Source: SZUA-442 sp963753185
GTDB lineage: Bacteria; Actinomycetota; Acidimicrobiia; Spongiisociales; UBA5794
Direction of reading: 5' to 3'
Assembly: GCA_963753185.1 (NCBI GenBank)
Contig: CAVWBO010000007.1
Location: forward strand, 2,108,001-2,172,000
Length of the DNA: 64,000 nt
The stretch's first letter is position 1; every line of letters starts with the position of its first letter. The translations under genes were made by a program, and so were the position numbers. A model generated the notes under the pieces. It was not told the origin of the DNA and searched no databases. It saw nothing but the letters and a program-made list of their open reading frames with translations. Of this stretch, positions 7,882 through 16,453 are shown one piece after another.

Positions 7882-8271
7882 CCGGACGCGAGAAACCCCA
7901 AGGAAGCCGAAGCCCCCTTGGGGTTCCCGTCGGACCGCCGACCTTGCGACCGGCAGCCACGCCGCTCCGTCACCGGAGCGATTGCCAAGAGCCGAAGCTC
8001 TCGACGTTCTCCGTCAGATCCGACCGGCCGAAGCCGTCCGGCGGGGCTCTCACCCCTTCCACCCGAAGGTGTCTCCGTCAGGAGATGGCCCGTCTCCGGG
8101 CCCTCCGGCTCTCACCGGAGTGCCAGCTCTCGCTGGCCCGCCTCGGGTTGCCCCTCGGCGCTCCGCTTCCGGGTTTCCCCTTCCGCAGTTCTGACATATT
8201 GGCCCCAAGCGCGCGGCTGATGCAAGCCGAAACGCTCCTTCGTTTTCGCGTTCCACATCGGGTTTTCGCGA
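7882..8271 (-). ncRNA. Large structured RNA candidate, copy A (tetraloop-capped hairpin array)
   Basis: This non-coding stretch folds, as minus-strand RNA, into about fifteen hairpins placed almost end to end. C(UUCG)G loops cap stems at 7988-8001, 8025-8036, 8060-8071 and inside 7894-7925. GNRA loops cap 7963-7980 (GUGA), 8043-8056, 8087-8102, 8103-8120 and 8122-8137 (all GAGA), 8145-8154 (GCAA) and 8171-8180 (GAAA). G.U pairs that work only on this strand extend the 7894-7925 hairpin. The ends CGCGTCC (7890-7884) and GAACGCG (8253-8247) can close the structure with one mismatch. Open frames cross it, but their translations look nothing like proteins. It is unlike any RNA class I can name, and ends are approximate. 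Confidence 0.6.
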
Positions 8272-8303
8272 TACCGGTCGACGATGGCCCCTACCCTCCG
8301 ACG

Positions 8304-8921
8304 ATGGGCCATCGAACCACGGGCATTGCATCCCTCCTCGTGTGCATTACGTTGATCGGAGGGTGTTCCTCGGGCGATGGAACGGACACGGCGCAGCCTC
8401 CCAATTCCCCACCCGGCCTCGTGCTGACCGCCTCCGGTATCGGTCCGTACGACGTCGGAATGCCGGCAGAGCGGGTGATCGATGGCATATCGAGCGAGAT
8501 CGGGGGACCGGACGCGGACTCCACGGAGTCCGACAGCAGCGTCATCGTGCCGGACTGCGGCGTCGGAACCGTGCGACTCGTGTCCTGGGGGAACCTCATC
8601 ATCCTCTTCGCCGGCGAGGAGCCTGACTCCCCCTTCCTGACGTGGTCGTACGGTTTCGACCCCGTGACCGCGAGCGCCGACGACCTTCGTCGGCTCGGGC
8701 TCGTGACCGAGGAGGGCATCGGCCTCGGGAGTCCACGGCCCGACGTGGAGCGTGCGTACCGCGGCAGGATCCTGATCCAGGACGACACGGTCATCAACGT
8801 CTCGACCTTCACCATCGACGGGGATGAGGAGGAACACCTCACGGGACGGTTCCCCACGACGGACCCCGACGACACGGTCCAGTACCTCGAGAGGGCACCG
8901 GGCTGTTCGCACTCCGCCTGA
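8304..8921 (+). CDS. Putative secreted lipoprotein, unknown function
   Basis: A 205-residue protein with a lipoprotein signal: a short basic N-terminus, hydrophobic core and lipobox LIGGC (Cys about 21) followed by SSGDG. It is predicted to be exported and lipid-anchored on the outer face of the membrane. The mature part begins with a flexible Pro/Ser stretch, then GLVLTASGIGPYDVGMPAERVIDGI, reminiscent of small actinobacterial lipoproteins with a repeated G-I-G-P-Y-x-V-G-M motif. No enzymatic motif was recognised. It is flanked on both sides by the two structured-RNA blocks, which run on the opposite strand. Confidence 0.72.
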   Translation: MGHRTTGIASLLVCITLIGGCSSGDGTDTAQPPNSPPGLVLTASGIGPYDVGMPAERVIDGISSEIGGPDADSTESDSSVIVPDCGVGTVRLVSWGNLIILFAGEEPDSPFLTWSYGFDPVTASADDLRRLGLVTEEGIGLGSPRPDVERAYRGRILIQDDTVINVSTFTIDGDEEEHLTGRFPTTDPDDTVQYLERAPGCSHSA

Positions 8922-8941
8922 GCTCGGAACGCACATCGAGC

Positions 8942-9432
8942 CCGGACGCGAAGAACCCCGAGGAAGCTCGACCGAAGTCTCGCCCTCTCGGGGTTCTGCC
9001 GAAGTGGACGATGTCCACTCCGATCCGGGACTCGCCGGTTTCCCGACTCCGCCCGGGGTGGCCCGTCGTCTCCGTCGGACCGAAGTCCTCAGGCCCGTTT
9101 CGAGCCGCACCCATCGGCGTGAACCGATCGGCGCTGTTTCCCGAGGGGCCAATGACCCGTTCGGGAGGACATGACCTCTCGGTCGTGCCCGACCACCTGG
9201 TTGAGGCTGGGCTCCCCCGCCAGATGGAGGTGGCCCCGCCGAAGCGGAACCGCGACCCGGGTTTCCCCGTGTCGATCGGCCCGGTTTCCCGGTGACCAGC
9301 GACCCGAAGGTCTTGGCCTGCCGAACTCTCCGGGTTTGCACCCTTCGAGCGAGCGGAAAGGTAGGTGACCCACCGGGGTTCGGCAACCCCAACGCGTGGT
9401 TCGTTTTCGCGTCCTTCGACACGATTTCGCGG
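8942..9432 (-). ncRNA. Large structured RNA candidate, copy B
   Basis: A second member of the family at 7882-8271, same orientation, somewhat longer. As minus-strand RNA, C(UUCG)G loops occur at 8970-8979, 9077-9088, 9236-9247 and 9301-9312. GNRA loops occur at 9036-9045, 9258-9269 and 9281-9292 (GAAA) and 9332-9343 (GCAA). Other strong stems are 9003-9019 (7 bp), 9181-9194 (5 bp) and 9375-9390 (6 bp). The ends GGACGCG (9414-9408) and CGCGTCC (8950-8944) pair perfectly. It shares TTCGTTTTCGCG (9400-9411) with copy A (8239-8250) and CCGGACGCG at the other end. The interior has diverged while keeping the hairpin style. Confidence 0.58.
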
Positions 9433-9502
9433 ACGTTGCGCAGCATCGCTCGACGCGGGACAGGGGACCGTCGGTCGGGTCGTTTGTGTCACAGGGTCCG
9501 GG

Positions 9503-9508
9503 TACAGT
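9503..9508 (+). promoter_or_regulatory. -10 element, leaderless promoter of the nuclease-helicase operon
   Basis: TACAGT ends 6 nt before the ATG at 9515 and no Shine-Dalgarno sequence is present, so transcription probably starts at or next to the start codon. No convincing -35 hexamer was found. Confidence 0.4.
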
Positions 9509-9514
9509 CGCCCC

Positions 9515-10420
9515 ATGACCCTCGACGCCAAAGAGACATCCCTCGATCGGCCCCGATTGACATCACTCTCCCCATCGAGGGCGAGCGACTTCAAGACGTG
9601 TCCCCAGCTCTACAAGTTCAGATCCATCGACAAGATCCCGACGGAGCCGACGCCCTACCAAGCCAGGGGAACCACGGCACACCTCGCACTCGAGCGTCTC
9701 TTCACCGAGCCCGCACCGGCGCGAACACCCGAGCGGCTGTACGACCTGTTCCGTGAGGCATGGGCCGAGATCAAGCCCGTGGAGTTCCCCGGCCTCTTCG
9801 CGACGCTCGAAGAAGAGCGTGCGTGGGGAATCGAGAGCCTCGGACTGCTCGCCGCCTACTTCGGAATCGAGGATCCGACTTCGTTCGAACCCGAGGAGCT
9901 CGAGATGGACCTCACGGCGGACATGGATTCCATCACGATTCGCGGCATCCTCGACCGCATGGAGCGCATCACCGAGCCGAACCCCGACGGGGGCACACGA
10001 GAACTTCTCGTGATCACGGACTACAAGACGGGCAAGGCACCGCCCGAGCAGTACGCCCACAAGGCCTTCTTCGCCCTCAAGATCTACGCGCTGCTGATTC
10101 GCGTCACCCGCGGCATCACGCCCGACCGCGTGCGATTGCTATACCTCAATGGGCCCACCGAGTACACCATGGACATCAACGATGCCCAGCTCGACGCCAT
10201 GGAGCGTCAGCTGCACGCCCTCTGGGCTGCGATCCAGAAGGCGATCGACAGCGACCTCTGGCCGGCGCGTACCTCGGCGCTGTGTGATTGGTGTGACTTC
10301 AAGGACACGCTGTGCCCGGCCTGGAATCCTCCGGATGTCGTCGACACCGTGGGTCCCGATCCGGCAGGCGGCTCCCCCACGTCGGTTCCGCGACTTCCCG
10401 GTTCGGATAGCGGTGGCTGA
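9515..10420 (+). CDS. RecB-family PD-(D/E)XK exonuclease, Cas4/RecB-like, with cysteine cluster
   Basis: A 301-residue single-domain nuclease. It starts SLSPSRASDFKTCPQLYKFR, typical of RecB/AddB/Cas4 nuclease domains. An acidic segment RGILDRMER precedes the catalytic LLVITDYKTGKAP (D-x-K motif). The end ALCDWCDFKDTLCP supplies three cysteines that with the N-terminal TCP Cys probably bind a [4Fe-4S] cluster. It lies directly upstream of two helicase-nuclease fusions, overlapping the next gene by 8 bp, so it is likely part of the same DNA-end-processing unit. No cas genes are near, so a CRISPR role is not supported. Confidence 0.85.
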   Translation: MTLDAKETSLDRPRLTSLSPSRASDFKTCPQLYKFRSIDKIPTEPTPYQARGTTAHLALERLFTEPAPARTPERLYDLFREAWAEIKPVEFPGLFATLEEERAWGIESLGLLAAYFGIEDPTSFEPEELEMDLTADMDSITIRGILDRMERITEPNPDGGTRELLVITDYKTGKAPPEQYAHKAFFALKIYALLIRVTRGITPDRVRLLYLNGPTEYTMDINDAQLDAMERQLHALWAAIQKAIDSDLWPARTSALCDWCDFKDTLCPAWNPPDVVDTVGPDPAGGSPTSVPRLPGSDSGG

Positions 10421-13391
10421 CACGCTCTTCGACGTCGAGGACCTGGACAGGGCGACCACCCCCGCCCGAACCACCACCCCGACCGAGCATCGGATCGGCC
10501 CACAGGCCTGGGATCAGGCGCTGCTGCCCTCGGGCAAGCCGCGAATCGTCGTCGGCGGGCCAGGCACGGGAAAGACGGAGTTCCTCGTCAGGACGGTCGT
10601 CAGGGCGGGTCGGGACCGGGACGTGGCGCCGGAGCGAATCCTGGTCCTCGGGTTCTCACGCCGAGGCGTCGACGACTTCCGGAGTCGGCTCGTCGGCCAG
10701 CTCGGTACCACCGCCCACCGGGTCACGATGGCGACGTCCCACTCCCTGGCGATGCGCCTCGTCGAGGCCAACGCGTCGCTGCTGGGCTGGGACGGCCCAC
10801 CTCGGCTCCTTACGAGTGCAGAGCAGGAGCGCCTCGTGAGGGAGCTCCTCGCCGATGAGGATCCCATGGCATGGCCAGTCGGATTCAGATCCTTCCTGTC
10901 GTCAGAGGCGATGGCCGCAGAGGTCACGGACTTCATCCTTCGGGCGAGGGAGCAGATGGTCGATGCCGAATCGATCGCCCGATCCGGGCGCGCCGATTGG
11001 CGCCAGTTGCCGAAGTTCCTCGACACGTACGAGCACGCGCTCCGCACGTCGGGGCGCATCGACTACGGGTTCCTCCTCGCCGAGGCATTGAGGCTCGCCA
11101 CGATCGACCCCGATGCCCTCGCCGCGTTCGACGTGGTCGTGGCGGACGAGTACCAGGACACGGCCCCCATCCAGGCTGCACTCCTGATGGCGTGCGCGAC
11201 GAACGCGACCGAGTTCGTGGTGGGTGCAGACCCGTACCAGTCGATCTACTCATTCCGCGGGGCGAACGTGGGAAACGTCTTCTCCTTCCCCGACGACGTC
11301 CAGCGCGTGCTGGGTCGACAGGTCGAGCGCCTCATCCTCGACACGTCCTTCAGGGTGCCCTCCGAGATCCTCGGCGCTGCCGTGTCCGTGACGGCGCGCG
11401 AACTCCCCGGTGGGGCGGGACGAGTCGCAAGCACCCGCAGCGGCGGAACGGTCGCATGCCACACGTTCGGTACCGTCGGAGATGAAGCGGAGTGGATCGC
11501 ATCCGACATCGAACGCATCCACCTCGTCGATCGCATACCCCTCGAGCGAATCGCCGTGTTCGTTCGCACCCATGGGCCCTTCGTCGAGGATCTGGCACGC
11601 GCACTCGATCGCCGATCGATCGAGCACTCCCACGCCGACGATCGGTTGCTCGACGAGCCCATCATCCGGTTCCTCCACGACCTGGTGCGAACATCCTCAG
11701 GAGGCGACCTCGCCGAGGCCGCCATGCGCAGGGTTCTCCTCGGTCCCTTCGTCGGTCTCGCGCACGGCGTGGTCAGCACCCTCCCGGAGGTCGCAGGCGA
11801 GTGGCCGGAATGGATCAGGACCCGAACCGCCAGCGATCACCATCCGCTCGCCGCACTGATCGAGGACACCGCATGGTGTCATGAAGCCGACGCGCCGAGC
11901 GGCCTGTGGCGGGTGTGGTCAACCCTCCCTGTGATGGCGAGGATCGCCGTCGAGCCTGACTCCCTGCGCGATCGCAGGGCGTGGTCTGCGTACGCGCAGG
12001 CGATGGTGCGGGCTGTCGAACGTGATGCCACATCCACCCTCGCCGCCCAGCTGGAACTCGCCGGTGACGTCGACTTCGAGGTCGACACGCTCTTCGACGT
12101 GCACGACGGGGGCGTTGTGATCGCAACCCTCCACCGGTCGAAGGGGACCGAGTTCGACGTCGTGTACATCGCGGACGCCGTCGAGGGCTCGCTCCCTGAT
12201 CTACGCCACCGGGACTCGATGCTCGGCGTTCGCCACGTCAATCCACACCTCCCGACAGCGACCGCCGAGTACGTGACGTTCCGGCTCGACGAGGAACGAC
12301 GCCTCGCATATACCGCAATGACCCGATCGACCTCCCGCGTCGTGTGGACAGCGACGGTGCCGACCGATCGCGGTGCGGGCACGACGCCCAGCCGGTTCAT
12401 GCGCCTCGTTGCACCCATCACCGATCCCGCGGGCCCCGCGGGCCCGCTGACGCCACGGGCCCTCCTCGCGCACCTTCGGAGGGAGGTCGCCGATCCCCTG
12501 GCAGATCCGGTTCGACGGCTCGCCGGTATCGCGTTCCTCGCGGGACGAGGAGCAGAGATCGTCCATCCCCTCGACCGCTATGGCACCCGCCTGCGGGGAG
12601 GCGATGATGGCATCGTCGGGAAGCCGATCCGCCTCTCACCGACCCAGGCGACCGACTACGCGACGTGCCCGCGCAAGTACGCCATCGAGAAGTACCTCCT
12701 GACCGTCGACGAGGAGTCGCCATACCTGCTCCTGGGAAAGCTGGTGCACGCGGTGCTCGAGGAGACAGAGCGGGAAGCGCTCAAAGCGGGGGCCGAACGG
12801 AGCACCTTCGCAGAGGCGGCCACGTGGCTCGACCGCCTCTGGGCCGATTCCGGGTTCCCCGACGACAACGTCGGCAGGGCCTGGAAACAGCGCGCCCTCT
12901 CGGTTGTGTCGACGCTGTACGACCTGTGGCCGTCGAGCGCACGGCCTGTGGCACTCGAGACGACCCTCGAGATGGACCTCGGGGGCTGGGCGTGGACAGG
13001 ACGTGCCGACCGGATCGAACGGAACGGCGATGCACTCACGATCGTCGACTACAAGACCTCTGCGAATGCCGTGACGAAGGACGAGGCTTCCGGATCCCTC
13101 CAGCTCGGCTACTACGTCCTCGCGGCGGGCGTGTCCGATCCCATCTCGGAGATGGGCGTCGTGACGGGGGCGTCGTTCTGGTATCCGGCGGCCTCACCGA
13201 CGAAGGCGGCGATCGCAACTCGGGACTTCGACATGGCGCGCATCGACGACGTGCGAACACAGCTGATCGAGATCGCCGAGGCGATCGACGCCGAGCGCCT
13301 GCCAGCCACCCCGAACAAGGACTGCGACCGCTGCGCCGTGTCCGTGGTGTGCCCTGCAGTACATCGGGGAAGGGAGGCATTCGCACCGTGA
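10413..13391 (+). CDS. AdnAB-like helicase-nuclease subunit (UvrD helicase + RecB nuclease), first
   Basis: A 992-residue fusion. The superfamily 1 helicase part has Walker A GGPGTGKTEF (about 48-57), motif II VADEYQDT, motif III GADPYQSIYSFRGA, motif V TLHRSKGTEFDVVYIADA and motif VI RRLAYTAMTRS. The C-terminal nuclease (about 730-985) has LSPTQATDYATCPRKYAIEK, GRADRIERNGDALTIVDYKT and a CDRCAVSVVCP cysteine cluster. This is the architecture of mycobacterial AdnA/AdnB, which resect double-strand breaks. The start is GTG at 10413, overlapping the previous stop by 8 bp; longer forms would read back through the preceding gene. Which subunit it matches cannot be settled by eye. Confidence 0.87.
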   Translation: MADTLFDVEDLDRATTPARTTTPTEHRIGPQAWDQALLPSGKPRIVVGGPGTGKTEFLVRTVVRAGRDRDVAPERILVLGFSRRGVDDFRSRLVGQLGTTAHRVTMATSHSLAMRLVEANASLLGWDGPPRLLTSAEQERLVRELLADEDPMAWPVGFRSFLSSEAMAAEVTDFILRAREQMVDAESIARSGRADWRQLPKFLDTYEHALRTSGRIDYGFLLAEALRLATIDPDALAAFDVVVADEYQDTAPIQAALLMACATNATEFVVGADPYQSIYSFRGANVGNVFSFPDDVQRVLGRQVERLILDTSFRVPSEILGAAVSVTARELPGGAGRVASTRSGGTVACHTFGTVGDEAEWIASDIERIHLVDRIPLERIAVFVRTHGPFVEDLARALDRRSIEHSHADDRLLDEPIIRFLHDLVRTSSGGDLAEAAMRRVLLGPFVGLAHGVVSTLPEVAGEWPEWIRTRTASDHHPLAALIEDTAWCHEADAPSGLWRVWSTLPVMARIAVEPDSLRDRRAWSAYAQAMVRAVERDATSTLAAQLELAGDVDFEVDTLFDVHDGGVVIATLHRSKGTEFDVVYIADAVEGSLPDLRHRDSMLGVRHVNPHLPTATAEYVTFRLDEERRLAYTAMTRSTSRVVWTATVPTDRGAGTTPSRFMRLVAPITDPAGPAGPLTPRALLAHLRREVADPLADPVRRLAGIAFLAGRGAEIVHPLDRYGTRLRGGDDGIVGKPIRLSPTQATDYATCPRKYAIEKYLLTVDEESPYLLLGKLVHAVLEETEREALKAGAERSTFAEAATWLDRLWADSGFPDDNVGRAWKQRALSVVSTLYDLWPSSARPVALETTLEMDLGGWAWTGRADRIERNGDALTIVDYKTSANAVTKDEASGSLQLGYYVLAAGVSDPISEMGVVTGASFWYPAASPTKAAIATRDFDMARIDDVRTQLIEIAEAIDAERLPATPNKDCDRCAVSVVCPAVHRGREAFAP

Positions 13392-16300
13392 CGACCTTCC
13401 TCCCTTTCACACCGTCGGACGAGCAACGGGTGATCATCGATCACCCGCGCGAGCCGCTCCGGATTTCGGCAGGAGCGGGCACCGGCAAGACGACGACCAT
13501 CGTCCAGAGGCTCACGGCATCCCTGATCGCCGGTGCGGATCCTGCTCGGGCCCTCGGCATCACCTTCACGAACAAGGCCGCGGACGAGCTTCGCGATCGG
13601 CTCCGATTGGCAGTGCCCGACAGGGCCGATGGCCGCGAGATCGAGGTTGCCACGTATCACTCATTCGCATCAGGGATCCTCGACGAGTTCGGCGGACGCA
13701 TCGGCCACCGGCAGGGAGCCGTCCTCATGGACGAGGGCCACCGCTTCGAACTGGCTGCACGGGTTCTCCGTTCGCTCGATCAGACCTCCCTCGACCTCAC
13801 GAAGATCCCGAACCTGCGCAAGGACCTGCTCGCGGTGGCGGATGCACTCAACGACAACCTGATCGATGCCGAGGACGTCCTGGCGACCATGCCACGGGAC
13901 GCCGATGAAGTCTGGCTGACGAGGGCTGCCCTCCTCGCCGCTGCTTCCGAGTTCCACCGACGCAAGGAGGAGCTGGGCCTCATCGAGTACAGCGACCTGA
14001 TTCGGAGGGCTGTGGCGATCGTCGAAGCCCACGATGACGTCGCCGTGTCCATCGCAGAACGCTACGACACCGTGCTGCTCGACGAGTATCAGGACACGGA
14101 CCGTGCACAGCGCAGGCTCCTGACCCGCGTGTTCGCATCGACCCCGTCGGTGACCGCGGTGGGCGACACGGACCAGACGATCTACGAGTGGCGCGGAGCG
14201 TCCCTCGAGAATTTCGAGGCGTTCCCCGAGGACTTCCCGACGCCCGCCGGCCTGCCGGCTCCCACGCTGCCCCTATCGATCAACCGACGCTCCGACCGCC
14301 TGATCATCGACCTCGCAAACGTGGTTCGTGACCACCTCCCGCACATCGGGGAGGCGAGACCGCTCCAGCCCCGTGCCGACGCATCCGAAGGGGACGTCGT
14401 GGCGGCATGGCTCCGCACCGACCTCGATGAAGCCGCCTGGATCGCACAACAGGTGGGGCAACGCAATGCCGACGGTGTCCCGTTCGTCGACATGGCGGTC
14501 CTGTGTCGGCGTCGAGAGAGCCTTCGGATCATCGCCGATGCATTCCGCACAGCCGAGATCCCGTTCACGATCTCGTCGATGAGCGACCTCCTCGACGTAC
14601 CCGAGGTCGCCGACCTCCTGGCGTGGTTGCGCGTCCTCGCCGACCCGTCCGACGAGGTCTCGCTCCTGCGCATCCTGATGGGTGGTCGGTACCGCCTCGG
14701 GATGGCAGATGTCGCCGCCCTCGCGCGCAGCGTCGGGCGCAACAGCGGCCGCAGCCTGATCGACGCCGTTGTCTCGGAGGTCGTTCCAGAGACCGTCACG
14801 GCGGCAGGTGCGGACGCGATCGGGGCGTTCGGCCCCCTCTTCCGGGGCGTGTTCACCCATTCGCAGGCTTCATCGGTCGCTGCGTCGCTCGACGCCGTCA
14901 TCGACTCCCTCCACTACTGGGATGAGGTCGCAGCCCTCCCTCCCCACGCGGCAACGACGGCACGCCTCAACATCACACGGTTCGTCGACCTCGCCAGTCG
15001 GTGGCGCCCGATCGGCGGCACCGCCGACATCGCAGGTTTCCTCCGGTATCTGGATGCACTTGCCGAGCCGGGACGAGCGGAGGAGCTCGATGCCGTTGAA
15101 CCCCCGAGCGAAGATGCCGTCCTCCTCGTCACCGCACACGGGGCCAAGGGCCTCGAATGGAGCGACGTCTACCTCCCCGACCTCGCGCACAACGTGTTCC
15201 CCTCCGGCGTACGGAACTACTACGAACCGCTGAGCACCGCCGTCGCCCTCCCCTATGAGGTACGCCTCGATGCGGACTCCGTCCGCGATGTCGCGGTCCT
15301 CGACGATCCGCAAGCGCGGAAGCGACTCCTCAAAGTCCGCCACGACCATCAGGAGTGGCGTCTGGCGTACGTCGCCGTCACCAGGGCCAAGCACCGTGTG
15401 GTCCTCAGCGGCCACGCGTGGCACGGCGACAACAAGACTCCCCGAAAGCCGAGCCAACTGCTCGCCGACGCTTGCGCCCTGGTGGGCGCGACCGTCGGGC
15501 CCTGGGTCGACGACCCAGGCGAGCGACCGGAACAGGCTCCGTACCGTCCGCCACCTGAGGCACCCGATCCCCTCTTCGACGGGGGTTGGGCCGCAGGACT
15601 CCGACGATCCATCGAGGATCCGGGGTGGATCGGGGAGTACCACGGAGACCTCGTCGATCGCGTCGACGAGGAGGTCGGGCAGCTCGAGATGATCCTCGCC
15701 GACCTGGCAGAGCCACATGGGATCGAACCGGAACGACCGTTCATGACCTCCGTCACGAACCTCGTCGCCCTCGCCGAGTGCCCACTCAAATTCCGATGGA
15801 TACACCACGACCGCTTGCCACGCCGGCCCATGGCATCCGCCGTGCGCGGAACCGAGTTCCACCGGAAGGTCGAACTCCACAATCTGGGGATCATCCCGCT
15901 CACCGACGCCACCGAAGCCGTCTACGACGGCGAGGTCGGCGAAGGACCCCTTGACACCGATGCACGCGCGGGAGCGGATCCGTGGGAGTCGTTCCTCGGA
16001 TCACGCTTCGAGGAGTCGACACCGATCCTGGTCGAGACGCCATTCGCGATCACGTTCGAGGGGCGAACCTTGCGGGGCAAGGTCGATGCCGTCTATGAGA
16101 CGGACGCCGGTTGGGAGATCGTCGACTACAAGTCGGGCGCTGCAACCGACACGGCCACCAAGCGCGTCCAGCTCCAGGCGTACGCCACTGCGGTGCGCGC
16201 AGGTGCGCTCGGCATCGATCCGCATCGACCCTTGGACGTCACGTTTGCGTTCTTCGGTGAGAACCCGCCTGTCGAGGTGACCGAGCATGCCGATGAGGCC

Positions 16301-16453
16301 TGGCTCGGCGAAGCTGAACGCACGATGTCCGAACTCCTCCGTGTCGCCCAGGAAGGCCCGTTCGATGCTGCCCCATCAGCCGCATGTCGATGGTGCGACT
16401 TCCTCCACCACTGTGAGGCAGGCACCACCCACCTCCGTCACATCGGGGGTTGA
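13388..16453 (+). CDS. AdnAB-like helicase-nuclease subunit, second
   Basis: A 1021-residue protein with the same two-part design. The helicase motifs are ISAGAGTGKTTTIV (Walker A, about 26-38), VLLDEYQDTDRAQ (II), AVGDTDQTIYEWRGAS (III), LVTAHGAKGLEWSDVYLPDL (V) and RLAYVAVTRAKHRVVL (VI). The RecB-like nuclease has SVTNLVALAECPLKFRW, GKVDAVYETDAGWEIVDYKS, QLQAYATA and CRWCDFLHHC for an Fe-S cluster. The GTG start overlaps the preceding TGA (GTGA), indicating tight coupling and a heterodimer. All helicase and nuclease motifs look intact. The 3' end overlaps the convergent dtd gene by 16 bp. Confidence 0.88.
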   Translation: MTTFLPFTPSDEQRVIIDHPREPLRISAGAGTGKTTTIVQRLTASLIAGADPARALGITFTNKAADELRDRLRLAVPDRADGREIEVATYHSFASGILDEFGGRIGHRQGAVLMDEGHRFELAARVLRSLDQTSLDLTKIPNLRKDLLAVADALNDNLIDAEDVLATMPRDADEVWLTRAALLAAASEFHRRKEELGLIEYSDLIRRAVAIVEAHDDVAVSIAERYDTVLLDEYQDTDRAQRRLLTRVFASTPSVTAVGDTDQTIYEWRGASLENFEAFPEDFPTPAGLPAPTLPLSINRRSDRLIIDLANVVRDHLPHIGEARPLQPRADASEGDVVAAWLRTDLDEAAWIAQQVGQRNADGVPFVDMAVLCRRRESLRIIADAFRTAEIPFTISSMSDLLDVPEVADLLAWLRVLADPSDEVSLLRILMGGRYRLGMADVAALARSVGRNSGRSLIDAVVSEVVPETVTAAGADAIGAFGPLFRGVFTHSQASSVAASLDAVIDSLHYWDEVAALPPHAATTARLNITRFVDLASRWRPIGGTADIAGFLRYLDALAEPGRAEELDAVEPPSEDAVLLVTAHGAKGLEWSDVYLPDLAHNVFPSGVRNYYEPLSTAVALPYEVRLDADSVRDVAVLDDPQARKRLLKVRHDHQEWRLAYVAVTRAKHRVVLSGHAWHGDNKTPRKPSQLLADACALVGATVGPWVDDPGERPEQAPYRPPPEAPDPLFDGGWAAGLRRSIEDPGWIGEYHGDLVDRVDEEVGQLEMILADLAEPHGIEPERPFMTSVTNLVALAECPLKFRWIHHDRLPRRPMASAVRGTEFHRKVELHNLGIIPLTDATEAVYDGEVGEGPLDTDARAGADPWESFLGSRFEESTPILVETPFAITFEGRTLRGKVDAVYETDAGWEIVDYKSGAATDTATKRVQLQAYATAVRAGALGIDPHRPLDVTFAFFGENPPVEVTEHADEAWLGEAERTMSELLRVAQEGPFDAAPSAACRWCDFLHHCEAGTTHLRHIGG

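Noticed and set aside
7894..7925. Simple Rho-independent terminator
   Set aside because: The stem is strong, but no U-run follows on either strand and it is one of a long hairpin series shared with copy B.
7882..9432. CRISPR array or IscB/TnpB guide RNA
   Set aside because: No regular repeat-spacer pattern exists. HEARO/omega-RNA is a conceivable class, but no IscB, IsrB or TnpB gene is in the window and the sequence did not match any omega-RNA I can recall. A covariance search should decide.
8112..9446. Very long open frames across the hairpin blocks on both strands
   Set aside because: GC-rich DNA gives few stops. The translations are Arg/Pro/Gly-rich, lack recognisable domains and run through real genes in wrong frames. 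The hairpin and tetraloop pattern explains the region better.
14870..15880. 336-residue minus-strand frame inside the second helicase
   Set aside because: A shadow of the helicase-nuclease gene, whose motifs are intact.
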